DNA of 64,000 nt. It comes from Metellina segmentata (taxonomy: Eukaryota; Arthropoda; Arachnida; Araneae; Tetragnathidae). Within the stretch, counting starts at the first letter, position 1. Each line of letters begins with the position of its first letter. The notes beneath the pieces are model-generated. The model was not told where the DNA came from. It did no database searches and saw nothing but the letters and a program-made list of their open reading frames with translations. The translations under genes were made by a program, and so were the position numbers. This document shows, piece by piece, positions 25,405 through 36,696 of the stretch. The stretch spans positions 84,624,931 to 84,688,930 of the forward strand of contig OX375872.1 in NCBI GenBank assembly GCA_947359465.1, written 5' to 3'.

Positions 25405-26150
25405 TTTATTTTCAAATTTTGTCTTTTGAAAAGAAGAAGCTATTAGCTAAGTAGTAGCAACAAAAGTAGTTAATATGAGTAGTTAGGTAGAAGCTACAAT
25501 AGTATTTACTAGTAGTAGCTAAGTAGAAGCTGCAAGAAAGGTTATACAAAAAATTTATACTACTAAAGAAATGAAGAATTTACTTGTCTTTTTACTTATT
25601 TTCAAAGTTTGGCTTTTTAAAAGTAGAAGATGTTAGATACGTTGTAGTTACAAGAAAAATTACTTGTAGTAGCTAAGTAGAAGCTACAAAAAAATTGGTA
25701 AAAAAGTTTATACAGCTAAAGAAATGAATCTAATTTGTTTTTTAGACTTATTTTAAAGTTTGGCTTTTGAAAAGTAGATGCTATTAGCTAAGCAGTAGCT
25801 ACAAGAGAAGCTACGAGAATACTAGTATTAGCTACGCAGAAGCTTCAAGACTAGTTACTAGTAGTAGCTAAGTGTGGAAGAGAGAGCTAAAAGAAAACTT
25901 ATACAAGAAATTTATGTTACTAAAAAAAGATAAGAACCTGTATTGTTTTTAGACTTGTTTTCAAAGTTTGTAGTTTGAAAGTAGCAGCTATTAGCAAAGT
26001 TGTAGCTAAAAGAGTTTTTTACTAGCAATAACCAAGTAGAAGCTACAAAAAATTGATACAAGAATTTTATACTACTACAGAAATGAAGAACTTGACCTGT
26101 CTTCAAACACATTTTCAAAGTTTGGCTTTTGTAAAGTAGAAGCAATAAAT
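25405..26150. repeat. Degenerate tandem repeat, five units of about 150-210 bp
   Basis: TTTTCAAAGTTTGGCTTTTGAAAAGTAG-like segments start at about 25408, 25599, 25751, 25958 and 26112. Each is followed by variants of TTAGCTAAGTAGTAGCTAC and GTAGTAGCTAAGTAGAAGC, with GTAGCT...AGCTAC dyads. Frames over it are repeat translations. Confidence 0.9.
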
Positions 26151-26159
26151 ATATTGAGA

Positions 26160-27215
26160 CGATTGCAAAAAAAAATTATTTAAAAAAGTACAAGAATCCC
26201 CTTCAGAAGATTGGCAAAAGAAAAAGAACGGAACACTTTTCCCTTATGCGTTATTTGATTTTCATTCATTGCAAGTTAATCTACTATGGTCTGAAATTTC
26301 AAACATATGTGGGTGATCATCAATATATTTTAATTTGTAGGAAGTTTCATTGAAGGCTTATTAAATTGTCAATAATGATATACAGCCTGAATTTCTCTGA
26401 TTTAGATATAATTACTGTGTTTACAGTTTTTTTAATGCACATACATTGCATTTTTGTGCAGCACAATTTGAAATTCTTAGCTCATTTTCTCTTATAAAAA
26501 CTAAACAGTAATAATAAATAATCCTTTTTTCAGCCGTATCTCCTTAAGTCTTGATAAATTAAGAGCAGTAAGCTAATGATTCAGCATTTGATACGTACCA
26601 CAGTTCTATAATAAGAATTAAGCTATTTAGGCTAAAAGTACTTCCGAATATTGTTCAAACAGAGTTCTTTTGAAGCAAGTAGATGGTTTCATGAATGCAG
26701 CTGTATAAAATGAAAGTATTTGTTTCTATAAGAATGCTGTGACACACACAAGATATCGTCTTTTATTTGAGAAATACTACGCCTAAGAGAGCCAAAAATC
26801 AATAAATGTGTAATTTGACTATTTATATAATTATATTATTAAATGGCGTATTAAAATAAAATTTTCACTCAACCAGTCCAACTGTTCCTTTGTCGTACTT
26901 ATATATTCGAGACATATACCGGAAGAGTTATTCGTTAGAGAAACGAAAATTGTGCAAAACTCAAGCAAATATAGCTCTAACATCTTCAAAAATCTTTACC
27001 ATCCAACAGATTGTACAAATTATTTGGATCTCTCCGAAAGCTCTGTAGACGGACCCAGATATTTTGGTAGTCTTCCTTTTCCATTCCGACGCGGGAAGTT
27101 TATTAAACAAATTTTCCTAATGCCTTCAAGCCAACCTTATTTCTTTGCGTTCCAGCTAAAGCTGTTACCGTATCCTGGCAAGCTACTTAGGTTGGGTAAT
27201 ATACAAATTTAATAA
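26160..27215. other. AT-rich stretch, nothing recognisable
   Basis: An 86-codon + frame at 26952-27212 has no recognisable motif. Confidence 0.5.
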
Positions 27216-27219
27216 ATTC

Positions 27220-28160
27220 TCTCAGGTGCAGCCGAACTGCGGCTCTAAAGTTCACTCCAATCGAAGAATCACAAGCTCATTAATTGGATTTATTTACTCC
27301 ATCAATGGCAAGGTTAGTGAAGGTGTCATCCTAATCAAGTGCAAATTCGATGGAAGTGTCTCCCGTCCCTTTCATTTACAGTTCTGCTAATTCAATTCCT
27401 GTGTTTTCAGCCCGGGAGTTAAAGAGTTTTCAACTGCCTTGGCACTGTGTAACGAGTCCGGGCATTTAACTAAAGACGGGACGCGATCCCTAAATGCAGG
27501 AGATGAATTATCGCCTACACATGACTGCATAACTGCCAGAAAGCGATACTGCAGTTAATACGGCGCGCAGGTAGGTCATCTTGTTACGAAAGCATGATAC
27601 AGTTGCTAATATCGCAGCGCTGCTGTGCTCTGGCGCTAATAACGTGTGCGTAATTTATATATGCGCGCCGTGCGGCGTGAATCTCCCAGAGATTACGCTC
27701 GTTGCTCAGCCTGGCCATTTATGAATAAATAAGGCACTGTCCTTGGATGCCTATAACGTTCCCTGATACGACAGCCTTAAACTTTGCTAGTAATTATGTC
27801 GTTTACAGGATAAGCAGTTACGCGGCCTCGGCCGGGATACGTGGGGAGTGTAAATCACGGAGCATTTTTAAATAGCGCCTTCCCAACAGCTGGGGGCTCG
27901 GTTTTTAATTTTGGCCACGGAAATATTACGCGCACGCGAAAACTTCAATTTATTATGGAATTGAACGGTTTAGTAGAATGACATTCTACTTCAGGACTAG
28001 TATAAATAATTTGTGCCCCTGCCGAATAAAAAGGGGATCCGGGTGGATCGGAATTTATAAGTCCATGCTTTGAAATATGACGGCGTTATCAATGACTTTT
28101 TCGAACTGTTTCGCGAATACCCCCGAGCGTGGATGCTTTATTATTGATGGCGTAAGGTTT
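27220..28160. other. Large unique island, best candidate intronic enhancer block
   Basis: Nearly 1 kb without repeats, and with higher G+C and many CpGs. It contains CAGCTG in a CCCAACAGCTGGGGG context (27888-27893), homeodomain-type TAATTA (about 27791) and ATTTATGAATAAATAA (27717-27732). It has no long open frame, arguing against coding. Function is inferred only from composition and position inside a developmental regulator. Confidence 0.4.
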
Positions 28161-28254
28161 CGGAGTAATTCGATACGTTTAAGTATAGTTTGCGTGCTTG
28201 TGTGGTATCATGGACATGTATAACATTTAGACTGTCAGACTGTACCATCTTGGA

Positions 28255-28325
28255 TAGGTAGGAATTTAATTAACGTCGCACTGGAGGAACACAACAGGCC
28301 TTTAGCGACTTCCAGGATCAAACAC
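28255..28325 (-). mobile_element. SINE1 3'-end fragment
   Basis: AGGTAGGAATTTAATTAACG then TCGCACTGGAGGAACACAAC is the inverted SINE1 terminus with a TACCTA-type tail. Truncated after about 70 bp. Confidence 0.8.
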
Positions 28326-28389
28326 AAAGGGTTGTATCACCTTGGGAAAAGTAATAACAGGAAATGAAGATTTTACTTTTTACAATTAA

Positions 28390-28605
28390 ATATCATGGTG
28401 ATTGTCTCGAAGAGGTATCTCTTCATTAAAAAAACTGACCAGATATTTTGATGGACGAAATATCTCGCGATTTTAAAAGACTGATCAGATCTTGATCTTG
28501 CAATCATAACAAAATAGGCGATATCTTAGAAACGAGATATCTCTTCATTAGTTAAATTAATCAGATCTTGATGGAAGAGATATCTCGTCGGAATTACTAG
28601 GCGTG
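28390..28605. mobile_element. piggyBac-like palindrome MITE with intact TTAA duplication
   Basis: TTAA at 28386-28389 and 28606-28609 flank 216 bp. The left end is ATATCATGGTGATTGTCTCG. Four palindrome positions carry one to three mismatches (about 28408, 28453, 28531, 28574), separated by CTGATCAGATCTTGATG-type spacers. Confidence 0.88.
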
Positions 28606-28609
28606 TTAA

Positions 28610-29035
28610 CAAATTACTTGTTTAACTCAAACGAACCCTGTTAATCAAAAAATGTTGTAAGTTTTCAATCGACATGAACGGGTTCTGTAAATGTCAAGTA
28701 TCAATGAAAAAAAAATTTTTTAAGGGGTTTCTTTTGGTTATGTAAAAATTTACGTTTTTCAGTGGTGTTACATCTCTTGAGAACGTATGATAGAGTAGAT
28801 GAAACGTTACAATTGGTGATAGAAATGGTACGATTTTTAACTGCACAGTAAGGCTGGCTGAGTTTTATGGCTATAAGTATTGTTCAATATTGATTGCATT
28901 CGTTTTTAACTTCATTACATTAAATTGGCTTTACGACATTGAATCCAACTACAAGTTTAGATTTCTGCTTTTAAATGCAGCTTTTTGAAACCTGTAACTA
29001 AGTACTATATCGTATTTCAATGAGAAAATTTGATT
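28610..29035. other. AT-rich stretch, nothing recognisable
   Basis: No supported feature. Confidence 0.5.
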
Positions 29036-29344
29036 GTAAAACAAGCAATTTGTGCTATCTTGTCATATAGATTTAATCTGTCTGCATTCTCCCTTCTGCG
29101 TCGCTAAAACTTTTCTTGAGTGTATATGTTACCTCTATAGTGCGGTAATCAGTTATTCTACAGATTATCTAGGAAATGTGCAGATTAACTAGGGTGATCC
29201 GTTAAAGTGCCGAAAATAGTTTCATTTCTCAAATTACCTAGGTAATCTACAAATTATCTTGATAATCTGCACACTACCTACTAGGCACTCGTTAAAGTGA
29301 AAATAACATCTTTACTGGAACAACAGCAACGTTTATGTAAGCTT

Positions 29345-29660
29345 AAATTAAAATAATGTTATTTATTTATTTTTCGATAACTAAAGAATCAAGTTAATAC
29401 AGTCAAACAATCAACAAATTAGTTGATATAATCAATCATCAATCAATTAAATAACTATAATAGAAAGAATCAAACGGTTTAAAATATTATTACAATTAAG
29501 GAAATTAACATAATGTTATTTATTTATTTTTCGATACCTAAAGAATCAAGTTAGTACAATCAAACAATCAACACATAAGTTGGTAGAATCAATCATTAAT
29601 CAGTTAAATAACTATAATAAAAAGAATCAAACGGTTTAAAATATTATTACAATTAAGGAA
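29345..29660. repeat. 157-bp tandem duplication inside the Ginger-like element
   Basis: ATAATGTTATTTATTTATTT starts at 29354 and 29511. Both copies run through CTAAAGAATCAAGTTA.TACA and end AATCAAACGGTTTAAAATA then TTATTACAATTAAGGAAAT. Confidence 0.95.
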
Positions 29661-29733
29661 ATGAATTTGCAAAACAAAATTTTTCTTACTTATAGCAATC
29701 TAATGATTGGTGACACTTTGAATTACATGACAA

Positions 29734-29919
29734 TTAGTTATTGCGACAAGCACACCTATTTGTGGTACATTTCGATTTACAGTCACATTTTCTGAAACCC
29801 TGCCCAGTACCAAGGGATTGTTTTATTGCTGTTTGACATAAAGATATTTCTACAGCAGGGACATCTTCTTTAGCTAAAAATCTTTCTTCGCAAACAATAA
29901 ATTCAGATTTTACATACAA
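29734..29919 (-). pseudogene. Cys-rich C-terminal remnant of an integrase-type transposase
   Basis: 61-codon minus frame ending ...GTGQGFRKCDCKSKC then TTNRCACRNN and a stop. Its C-x-C-x3-C-x4-C-x-C cluster after a G-x-G-[FY] step resembles, from memory, the C-terminal tail of integrase-like transposon proteins often annotated as KRBA2-like or SCAND3-like. No catalytic DDE core is left, stops lie upstream of the apparent Met, and the frame ends sooner than I would expect of the family. It sits inside the Ginger-like inverted repeats in matching orientation. A domesticated short protein is an unlikely alternative. Confidence 0.6.
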
Positions 29920-30169
29920 TTGTTTTAAAGTGAGAAAAACCAGGCGAAAGCAAACTCAAAGTGGAAGGAGAGAGGGAAGGTGTAAGAAAAGGAAGTGAGA
30001 GAAACAAACTTTTGAATTTTAACGATACGGAAGCTGTTATTGTGCATATTACCTAGCTTAAATGCGGAAAACTCTTGATTCCGCACGTTAACGGAGCAAA
30101 TCAGTTAATCTGCAGATTAGCTATGTAATGTGCACATTAACGGCTTTCGAGCTTTAACGGTAACATATA

Positions 30170-30545
30170 TACCCATTACTTTATATATAGATATAGATAT
30201 AGATATATAACTATATGATGTAATCAAAAGAAATTTTTGGTGTAGTCAAAAGAGAGGTTATTAAGCAAAATATATGTAGATGAATTTTAATAGAACGACA
30301 GAATTCAGGAGTTCTTTTGGGGTGCCTACCTGTCTTTTATTTTAACGAAAGAAACACGGTTGGTTGGATTTGGTCTTATAGAGCAAGGGCAATATTTGAC
30401 CATGTTGAACTAAACAAACTACAAAAAATATCAAGTAATGGGTATAACACACAAGAAACGTTTTAGTGACGCAGAAATGAAAATGCAGATAGAGTAAACC
30501 TATGTGGCTAGATAGCACAAATTGCTTATTTTACCATCACATTTT
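30170..30545 (-). mobile_element. SINE2 copy with extended 3' part, inverted to the neighbouring copy
   Basis: ATTCAGGAGTTCTTTTGGGG, TTTTATTTTAACGAAAG, GGTTGGTTGGATTTGGTC, ATCAAGTAATGGGTATA and CTAGATAGCACAAATTGC match, in order, the minus copy at 5175-5665 and the inverse of 29040-29126. The left part is a GATATA-rich tail. Confidence 0.8.
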
Positions 30546-30559
30546 CCCATCGAAATACT

Positions 30560-31690
30560 GTGGTTTAATGAATGATTAGAAACTTATGCAGAAAGCAAGA
30601 TAAAGTGAATTATAAAAAAATATTTTTTCCATAATTATAAATTTTATCAGGTATTCGGTGTTGCATTTTTGCTTTCTCCCCATTCCCGTACTTTTTCCGA
30701 GGTAATATTTACTTACTGAAGTGTAAATGATCGATGAGTGTCTCGGGAGAGGCAACAAGTAAATAATACGTTCAATCCCTCTCTTAAAGTATCACTTTAT
30801 TGCATGACACTGCGTCTTGGGTGTAAAAATCGAACTCGCGTAGTAGGCTTCGGAAGAATGTCAAACATAGAGTCGAGTCCAAATTGCTTCAGTTTGAAAG
30901 TTTCGCAATAAATAGGATGCGTGTAATGTGTGCCTTTTAACTCTATGACCACTCTAAACTCTTTTCGAGGGGAAGGATAAAGCTTTCGGTTCAGCACCTC
31001 ATCAGCCAAAGATTACCATCGCCTTCCTCCCCCCTCGATTTTTTCAAGACGTCTCGCTTTCGGTACAGGGATGGGGTGCATCCACAAATTGAATTACTCG
31101 ACTCTTTTTTCACAAGCCTTTAAAAGCCAAGGATGTTTTACTTAAAATCAAGCTCGGAAGTAATCATATTTAAAACCAATAGATGTTATGGCGGTAGGTT
31201 TCTTTACCTTTTTTATAAATACAGCTGTTTTAGAGTTTTGTTGCATTAAAAGTACATTATAATGTAAAAACTATTATCAGTGAGTGCATTCGTGTATAAT
31301 TTAAATTGAAAGCTGAGTAATAGTAGCAATAATTCTTCTGAAATGAAGAAGCCACTGGAGTTTGAGTGAATCCTGATGATAGCCTTTTACAAGGTATCTT
31401 TAGCTGAGATATGAGGTGCTTCTACTCGACTCATTGTGGTGACATATATGAGTTTTACTGTTGTTTATTGAAAATGAAATACCGAGTGAGAGTTGTTGAA
31501 TCGATAGGCAATCCCGCCGACGAATAGTTTATTACGGCAAATTGTAGTTATTAAAATATCAGATGAATTGGCAAATAGGATGCGTGCTTAATATAGGCTG
31601 AAATGTGGCTCAAAAGCTGCAAAGAAGGTCTCAAAAGGCAAATCCTAATCACTGCATCAATTAATTTGGTTGTAGTGCACTGCTAGTGCT
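30560..31690. other. Unassigned stretch, moderately GC-rich 30.8-31.1 kb
   Basis: A 70-codon minus frame (31009-30797) looks compositionally coding-like but matches no family I know and lacks defensible splice signals. The rest is AT-rich. Confidence 0.35.
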
Positions 31691-31699
31691 TAAAAATAT

Positions 31700-32625
31700 C
31701 TTGTCCTAAAAACCCAGGAGATGAAGTTTCAGAGTGGAAGAATTCTTGGTATGAAAAGGGCAGTTTGTCGCATCGTAAAATTGCTTCATGCGTTGGGTGA
31801 AACGCTAGTACAATTATACTTACTCGGAGACAGTGAACACAAGGTTCTGCGCATCGCCGTGAGGGATTTGTTTCATTTGTGGCTACTTCAGAAAAGAAGA
31901 TAAGCACATCGCATGTGTTGGAACAACAGTGGAGGATGACGAGGTGATGTCTGCTAGCACTATTTGACAATTTCTGCAGCGAAGCTTCGTAGCTCGGCCT
32001 CCTATCTCGATTTTCTGTAATCCAAAAGTACAGACATCAGAGGCTTCAATGATGCCAAGGGTGAAGACACTAGAACTGAATGGGAGATAGTCACATTTCC
32101 TGACGAGTCTAGATAGGATCTCCCGATTGTCTGGTCTTTGTTCGTTGTTACAGTGGGGAATGGATTCTAGAAGGGAGATTTATAGCGATCACACTCCAAG
32201 TGTAATTGTTTGGGGTGATATTTCATTTCATCTTCGCCCTCGTCTTATACAGATTGCAGGCACTATGAACAGTTAGCGGCACATCAGGTTAGTAGAAGTC
32301 ACACCCTCTTACAAACCCTCCGCGGAGCTAACTTTCAATAGAACACTGTTCTTCCCCATGTCACTCGAATTGTCCAACGTTTTTTTTTTTTTTTTTGTGA
32401 CCAACAAGAATCACATCGTTCGTAACCTTCTCGGGAACCCGATACTTCCTCATCGAACACATGTGGGATATGATTGCTCTGTAAATTGATCCATATGTCG
32501 TCATATGAAGGTACAACTAACGAATTGTGGATGGGTGTTATATTTGTGTGGAACGACACTTCACAGAGGCCTTCCAGAATATTGATCAGTAGATGTCAGA
32601 CTGCGTGTAAGCAGCTACAAAAGTG
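31700..32625 (+). pseudogene. Tc1/mariner-type (DD34E) transposase pseudogene
   Basis: Collinear Tc1-like fragments across shifting + frames: SLSHRKIASCVG (about 31766), STI.QFLQRSFVARPP (about 31955), FPDESR with the first catalytic Asp at 32102-32104, VIVWGDISFHLRPRL (about 32200) and LLQTLRGANFQ (about 32305). Then comes TAG plus AAC where Gln and the second Asp are expected (32339-32344), VLPHVTRIVQRF, and LIEHMWDM with the third acidic Glu at 32455-32457. Known: Tc1 transposases cut and paste DNA with a DDE triad inside a D...FQQDNARPH...SPIEHVWD framework. The copy is dead: several stops, frameshifts including a 17-base T run (about 32379), and a lost second Asp. Terminal inverted repeats were not identified. 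Confidence 0.9.
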
Positions 32626-32649
32626 AAAAGTGGACACTCAAATTTGTGA

Positions 32650-32842
32650 ATTTAGCATATTCCTTTTGCCTTACCCCGAGGTACCCAAGTGATCTTTCTT
32701 CCCTTTAGTTTTTACCATCGTCTATAATGATTTTTGTTTTTTCTTCCCCCTCGTTATGATGTCTTCCTCGTGTTTGGCACAGCGTGACCAAATATGGTCC
32801 CTGAGCCACAAAACCTGAAAACAGCCGGCCAACCTTTTGACT
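32650..32842 (+). mobile_element. SINE2 copy, 3' half recognisable
   Basis: TGTTTGGCACAGCGTGACCA, AATATGGTCCCTGAGCCAC and AAAACCTGAAAACAGCCGG then CCAACC form the SINE2 3' end. The 5' head is not clear. It abuts the Tc1 pseudogene. Confidence 0.7.
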
Positions 32843-33150
32843 TACAGTTCTGGAATTTCAGTTATTTATAACATTTCACAACATGTCATCTCTCAACTGA
32901 ATTTTAATCCTGTAAATCAGGTCTGCTGGCGTAACATTTTCAATAAACAGCAGATAAATCTATAATCGTGTCTAATATCGATGCAAATAAAGCTTTTTGT
33001 AGACTCTCCAGTATCAATTTCCTCACTGCAGAAGATTAAAACATTACCCAAACTTTAAACACTTGGTTTTTGATAGATTTTAGTAGGACTTGGTTCAAAC
33101 ATATCCGTAAAAAAACAAATCAAACACATTTGTGCACACATTTTGAAATC

Positions 33151-33199
33151 AACACACATACATACATACATACATGCATACACACATACATACACACAT
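33151..33199. repeat. (ACAT)n / CA-rich microsatellite
   Basis: Imperfect ACAT and ACACAT repeats. The Tyr/Cys/Val-rich minus frame over it is a repeat translation. Confidence 0.95.
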
Positions 33200-33419
33200 C
33201 TCCTTTCTTCTCTCATCGTACTTTTATTAACATACCCGAATAGATTTCTCATAAACAATCACTTCAAATGCCATCCCTGAAATAATATTTCATTCCGTAG
33301 ACGTAGACTGTACGCCACATTTTTACACCACGTCTACAATCGCTTACAGTCGAGCATCCACAGCACGCAAATAAATTCCCCTAATAATCTCTATCAAATG
33401 ACATCCTCGCAGTAATACT

Positions 33420-33900
33420 TTATTCTGTTGACAGAGATGTTAGCGGAGGGGCCTAGTTAAAAAAAGAAAGCTGCGACCACGTGTCTCTCTGACTTGCCTT
33501 CCCTCCAAGGAATCCAACCAAACAATCATTTAGCGTGTCATTTTTTCATTTTCTGTCACCTATTCTCCGAGAAGCCTCATCTGTGCATGCAAGCTCCCTC
33601 CTCTGCAAACCGCAACGACAGGCCTGCTCCAGTAAAGAGCGCAGGGAGTGGAACACTCCTTGTAGCGAAGACACTACCTTTTCAAATATGTTAATTATTC
33701 ACAAGTGATGATCGCCGGGTACTTTCTCCCTGGATGCACCGAAAAGAGTACCACTCAGAAATCTGTAATTGAAGAGCCCGACTCTTCCAGCTCAGATGCC
33801 TAATTGGTTTAGCCACCGAGACTGTGTCTCGCTTTTGTTTGTTTGTAATCCGATAAGGATCATATCCCTCTGTAGCGATAATCTTACACGAAAAACACAC
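33420..33900. other. Unassigned stretch with a tRNA-like A box
   Basis: On the minus strand TGGCTAAACCAATTAGG (about 33798-33814) resembles a tRNA/SINE A box, and a GGGCTCTTC arm-like stretch follows. No B box GGTTCRA is present, so a degenerate SINE head is possible but unproven. Confidence 0.3.
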
Positions 33901-33909
33901 ACAAAGATC

Positions 33910-36090
33910 TCTTAACGCGATGCTGTGCGGACGGGTTCTTGCGCGGATGGTGTAGGTGTTTTTTGTGCGTAACCTCTCCCAAGCAAAGGGTGTTAGAGCC
34001 CCCTACACACATATTCATACGATGCCTCTGGAAGACGGGAACTTGTAAAAAAAAAAGCATTTTAATGTTAAAGTGAGATCAGATTCTTCGGAATGTTGGC
34101 TCGCTTTTTATTTCCTTCAGAGTGCGTTCCCGATCTCATTTTAGGGGGTGTTCGAGCTGAGTCGTTATTTAACTTTATATTTTGTTATCTCGGGCAAAGG
34201 GAAGGGGAAAACTATCCTACCAATGTGAGATTTGATAGTGCATAAGCACAAAAATAGATTTGTATTGTGATTCTTATGAGTCGGTAAGAGAAAAATAAAA
34301 ATGACTAGGCGGGTAAGCCCCGTAAAAACTTTTATTTGCGGTTTTATTTTTCTCGCTGCCTTCAGTTTGCTCGAATGGAAAATGGAGAGAAATAGAAGCG
34401 GATATAATTTTGAAATTTATAATCTGTTTAGCGGCGGTGTTTTGCATTAATTTAAAATGCCTTAACTTAAAGTTGCAATCGTGGAAATTGTGTGAGTTTG
34501 TGAAAAGATGGTCTATTGTCTGAGTTTCAAAACAAGAAAAATAAGTTGTTAGATTGGATGTCAAGTGCTCGCTCAATGTGACGTATAAATGCGTTATTCT
34601 TTACTTTATGAGTAAATATTTTGAATAAAATGGTACATTTTGAATACATTTTTAGCGCACAAAGGAGTTGTGAAAATCCTTAAATGTATATGTTAAAGTA
34701 TTGCACAGTCACAGTAAATTAATTCGAAAAAGTTTCTTTAGCGGCTTCTTTTAGTTTGCTCATTAAGCAAAATTTTGCATATTACTCCTTTCATTCTAAA
34801 AATGTGCACTAGATGATTTCTGACAGGAGTGTTTGTTACGATCCTAAATGATAACCGAAACACTTTACAGTTTTATTATACATAATAGAATTCAGTGGTA
34901 ATAATGTTTAATGTGTTAGAATAATATCAAAGTTTTTTTATCATTAGATGATAACACCTACTTCGACCTTTTATATGCAAATTATTTCAAATGCTTACAA
35001 TTTTGATATGAATGTGAATATACCTAAAAACGATATCATTTATAGATTCAAGGTAATGTTTTGCATATTGGCCAATAAGCGGGACATGTTAAAAAAATTC
35101 ATTTGAAAAGCATCTGTAGCAGATGCTGTAATAATATATATTACCATTTATATGGAAATCTATTTAATTACCACCTAGTCTAATTTTGAAAGTTTTAATG
35201 CCGTTAAAATGGCTTTGCTGTTTATGGCTTCGGAATCATTCGCTTTTATAGAAAAACACATTTGCCAAGTCATGCTCTTTTTTCCAATTCCCCCATATAG
35301 ATATCTTCAAAGCGCTAAGCCCTACATAGGGAGTTTTTTTACAATTTGATTACCGCTTCTGGCGAATTATTAAATGAAGTAAAAACTGTATTTAATGTAA
35401 GGCAAATGATATTTTTTTGGCCAATTAAAAAACTCCTCACTGATCAAGGATTGGAAAAAACGTCCCCTCCTCTTCTAGAAGAGGAAGAGTTAAAGTATCG
35501 AAATCAACATTAATTATACTGACACCTCTGAATGGATTATACTCACACATACATTTGATCCCAATATTGTTAGAAACGCAATTATGCCGTGTTTTTCAGC
35601 TTGAATGTCCCAATTTTTTCAACGTTCATCTCGCTGGGTGTTTTAATAAGTTCGTAATTTATTAGCTTCTAAAAACTTTTGGCTTCTATGGTAATTAAAA
35701 TTGCCAAACCAGGCTTGAAACGAGAGGAAAAAATCCCGCCACGCTCGAAAACTAGTTTTTATTAATAAAAAACTACATCGACTTAATGTTTTTCGCAATG
35801 GACCGAAGAAAATTTCTCCCAAATACAGAAAAAATTCCGTCTGTAACAGTTTAGATGGACCATTTTTTCCCCCGTGTGCTCCTGATATGTAAAAATATGT
35901 GCTTCAAGAAACTGCTTTTTTGCCGGGAGATTTTCTCCCCTAGTGCTTTTCACTTTTTTAGGGACATTAGGGATTGATTTATGCAGCGAGGTAGAGGAGG
36001 GAGGGAAAAAACCTCCGAAAAGAATTTCGGTGAATCCACACGACTACTGGCTGCATAAAAACTTGCGTAATCGACTCTTGCAAGAGTGCT
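33910..36090. other. Mostly AT-rich stretch, nothing recognisable
   Basis: The 100-codon minus frame at 34576-34274 has no known motif. A dyad in CTCTTCTAGAAGAG (35471-35484) is short. Confidence 0.5.
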
Positions 36091-36095
36091 AATTC

Positions 36096-36476
36096 ATGTA
36101 CACAAAATGTCCCTTTGGATGCTCAACGTCCTACCCACGAGTCACATGTACTAGTGGCTGGAGAAAAACGCAGGACTGTTTTTTCCCTCTGCACCAGACA
36201 CTCAAATGCGACTTCAAAAAACGAGGCTCTTCTTTCGCGATTTCAGCGGCTTCGAGGGATGGACAAGTTTCATTTCAAGAATTAGTAAGATGGGGATACG
36301 GTTTTAATGGTTTTTTCCTTATCCCCCTTATCCTTAGGAAATCCTGTTTTTTAAACTCGGCTCCCTTTAATTACGACGACAAAAAGTGGATAACGGGGTA
36401 TCTTTATTTTATTAGAACTTTTACCGAATCTTGGTTTGCGCTTTTAATTTTAATTTTTATGCGCTCTAAATTCTGA
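36096..36476 (+). other. 126-codon open frame of unknown status
   Basis: One of the longest frames in the window. It is hydrophobic towards its C-terminal end with some Cys near the start, but no family is recognised and no splice or promoter context supports it. Probably chance. Confidence 0.15.
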
Positions 36477-36696
36477 TTGACAGGCACATACTGAGATAGA
36501 GGATCGGCTTGCTCTTCGATGTTATCAAAGAACACTTTCATTTATATTGTGTTCCAAAGTAACGACATTAAACTGCAGTATGGGTTGCATGCATACGATT
36601 TTGATCAGATGGAGAATATTTAGAAAAACATCCACGAATCAATTATCAATTTAGAGTTAGGGCACCTAGTTTTTTAATATTCTCTCCAGGGAGTAT

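Larger units (their letters stand above)
29127..30165 (-). mobile_element. Degenerate Ginger-like DNA transposon, 1,039 bp, TATA target duplication
   Basis: Ends are TGTTACC...GGTAACA with imperfect inverted repeats of about 90 bp; both ends carry GTGCAGATTAACT / CTGCAGATTAACT and CCGTTAA.GTGC. A 4-bp TATA lies on both sides (29123-29126, 30166-30169). Known: Ginger elements carry a Gypsy-integrase-like DDE transposase, TGT..ACA ends and 4-bp duplications. It retains only a short transposase-like tail (29919-29734, minus strand) and an internal 157-bp duplication, so it is non-autonomous. Ginger assignment is by ends, duplication and the Cys-rich tail, not by a visible catalytic core. Confidence 0.75.
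29040..30186 (+). mobile_element. SINE2 copy split by a Ginger-like insertion
   Basis: 29040-29126 matches SINE2 (AAGCAATTTGTGCTATCTTG, CTGCATTCTCCCTTCTGCG, TTTTCTTGAGTGTATA). The continuation ...TACCCATTACTT is found only after 30165. Joining across 29127-30169 restores a continuous SINE2, as seen in the inverted copy at 30430-30530 (GTAATGGGTATAACACACAAG). Confidence 0.85.

Noticed and set aside
30797..31009. 70-codon minus-strand frame with coding-like composition
   Set aside because: No family recognised, no splice or promoter context, and a tRNA B-box-like GAGTTCGATTTTT lies in the same stretch, so a decayed repeat is as likely. Needs protein search or transcripts.
31405..31425. Possible next EBF exon (GAT ATG AGG TGC TTC resembling DMRRF)
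   Set aside because: A stop codon immediately precedes in frame and the rest of the expected exon (FLKCNQNCLKN) is absent.
36096..36476. 126-codon plus-strand frame as a possible gene
   Set aside because: Unrecognised hydrophobic peptide, no splice sites or conservation evidence; length is not exceptional for 64 kb of mixed composition.
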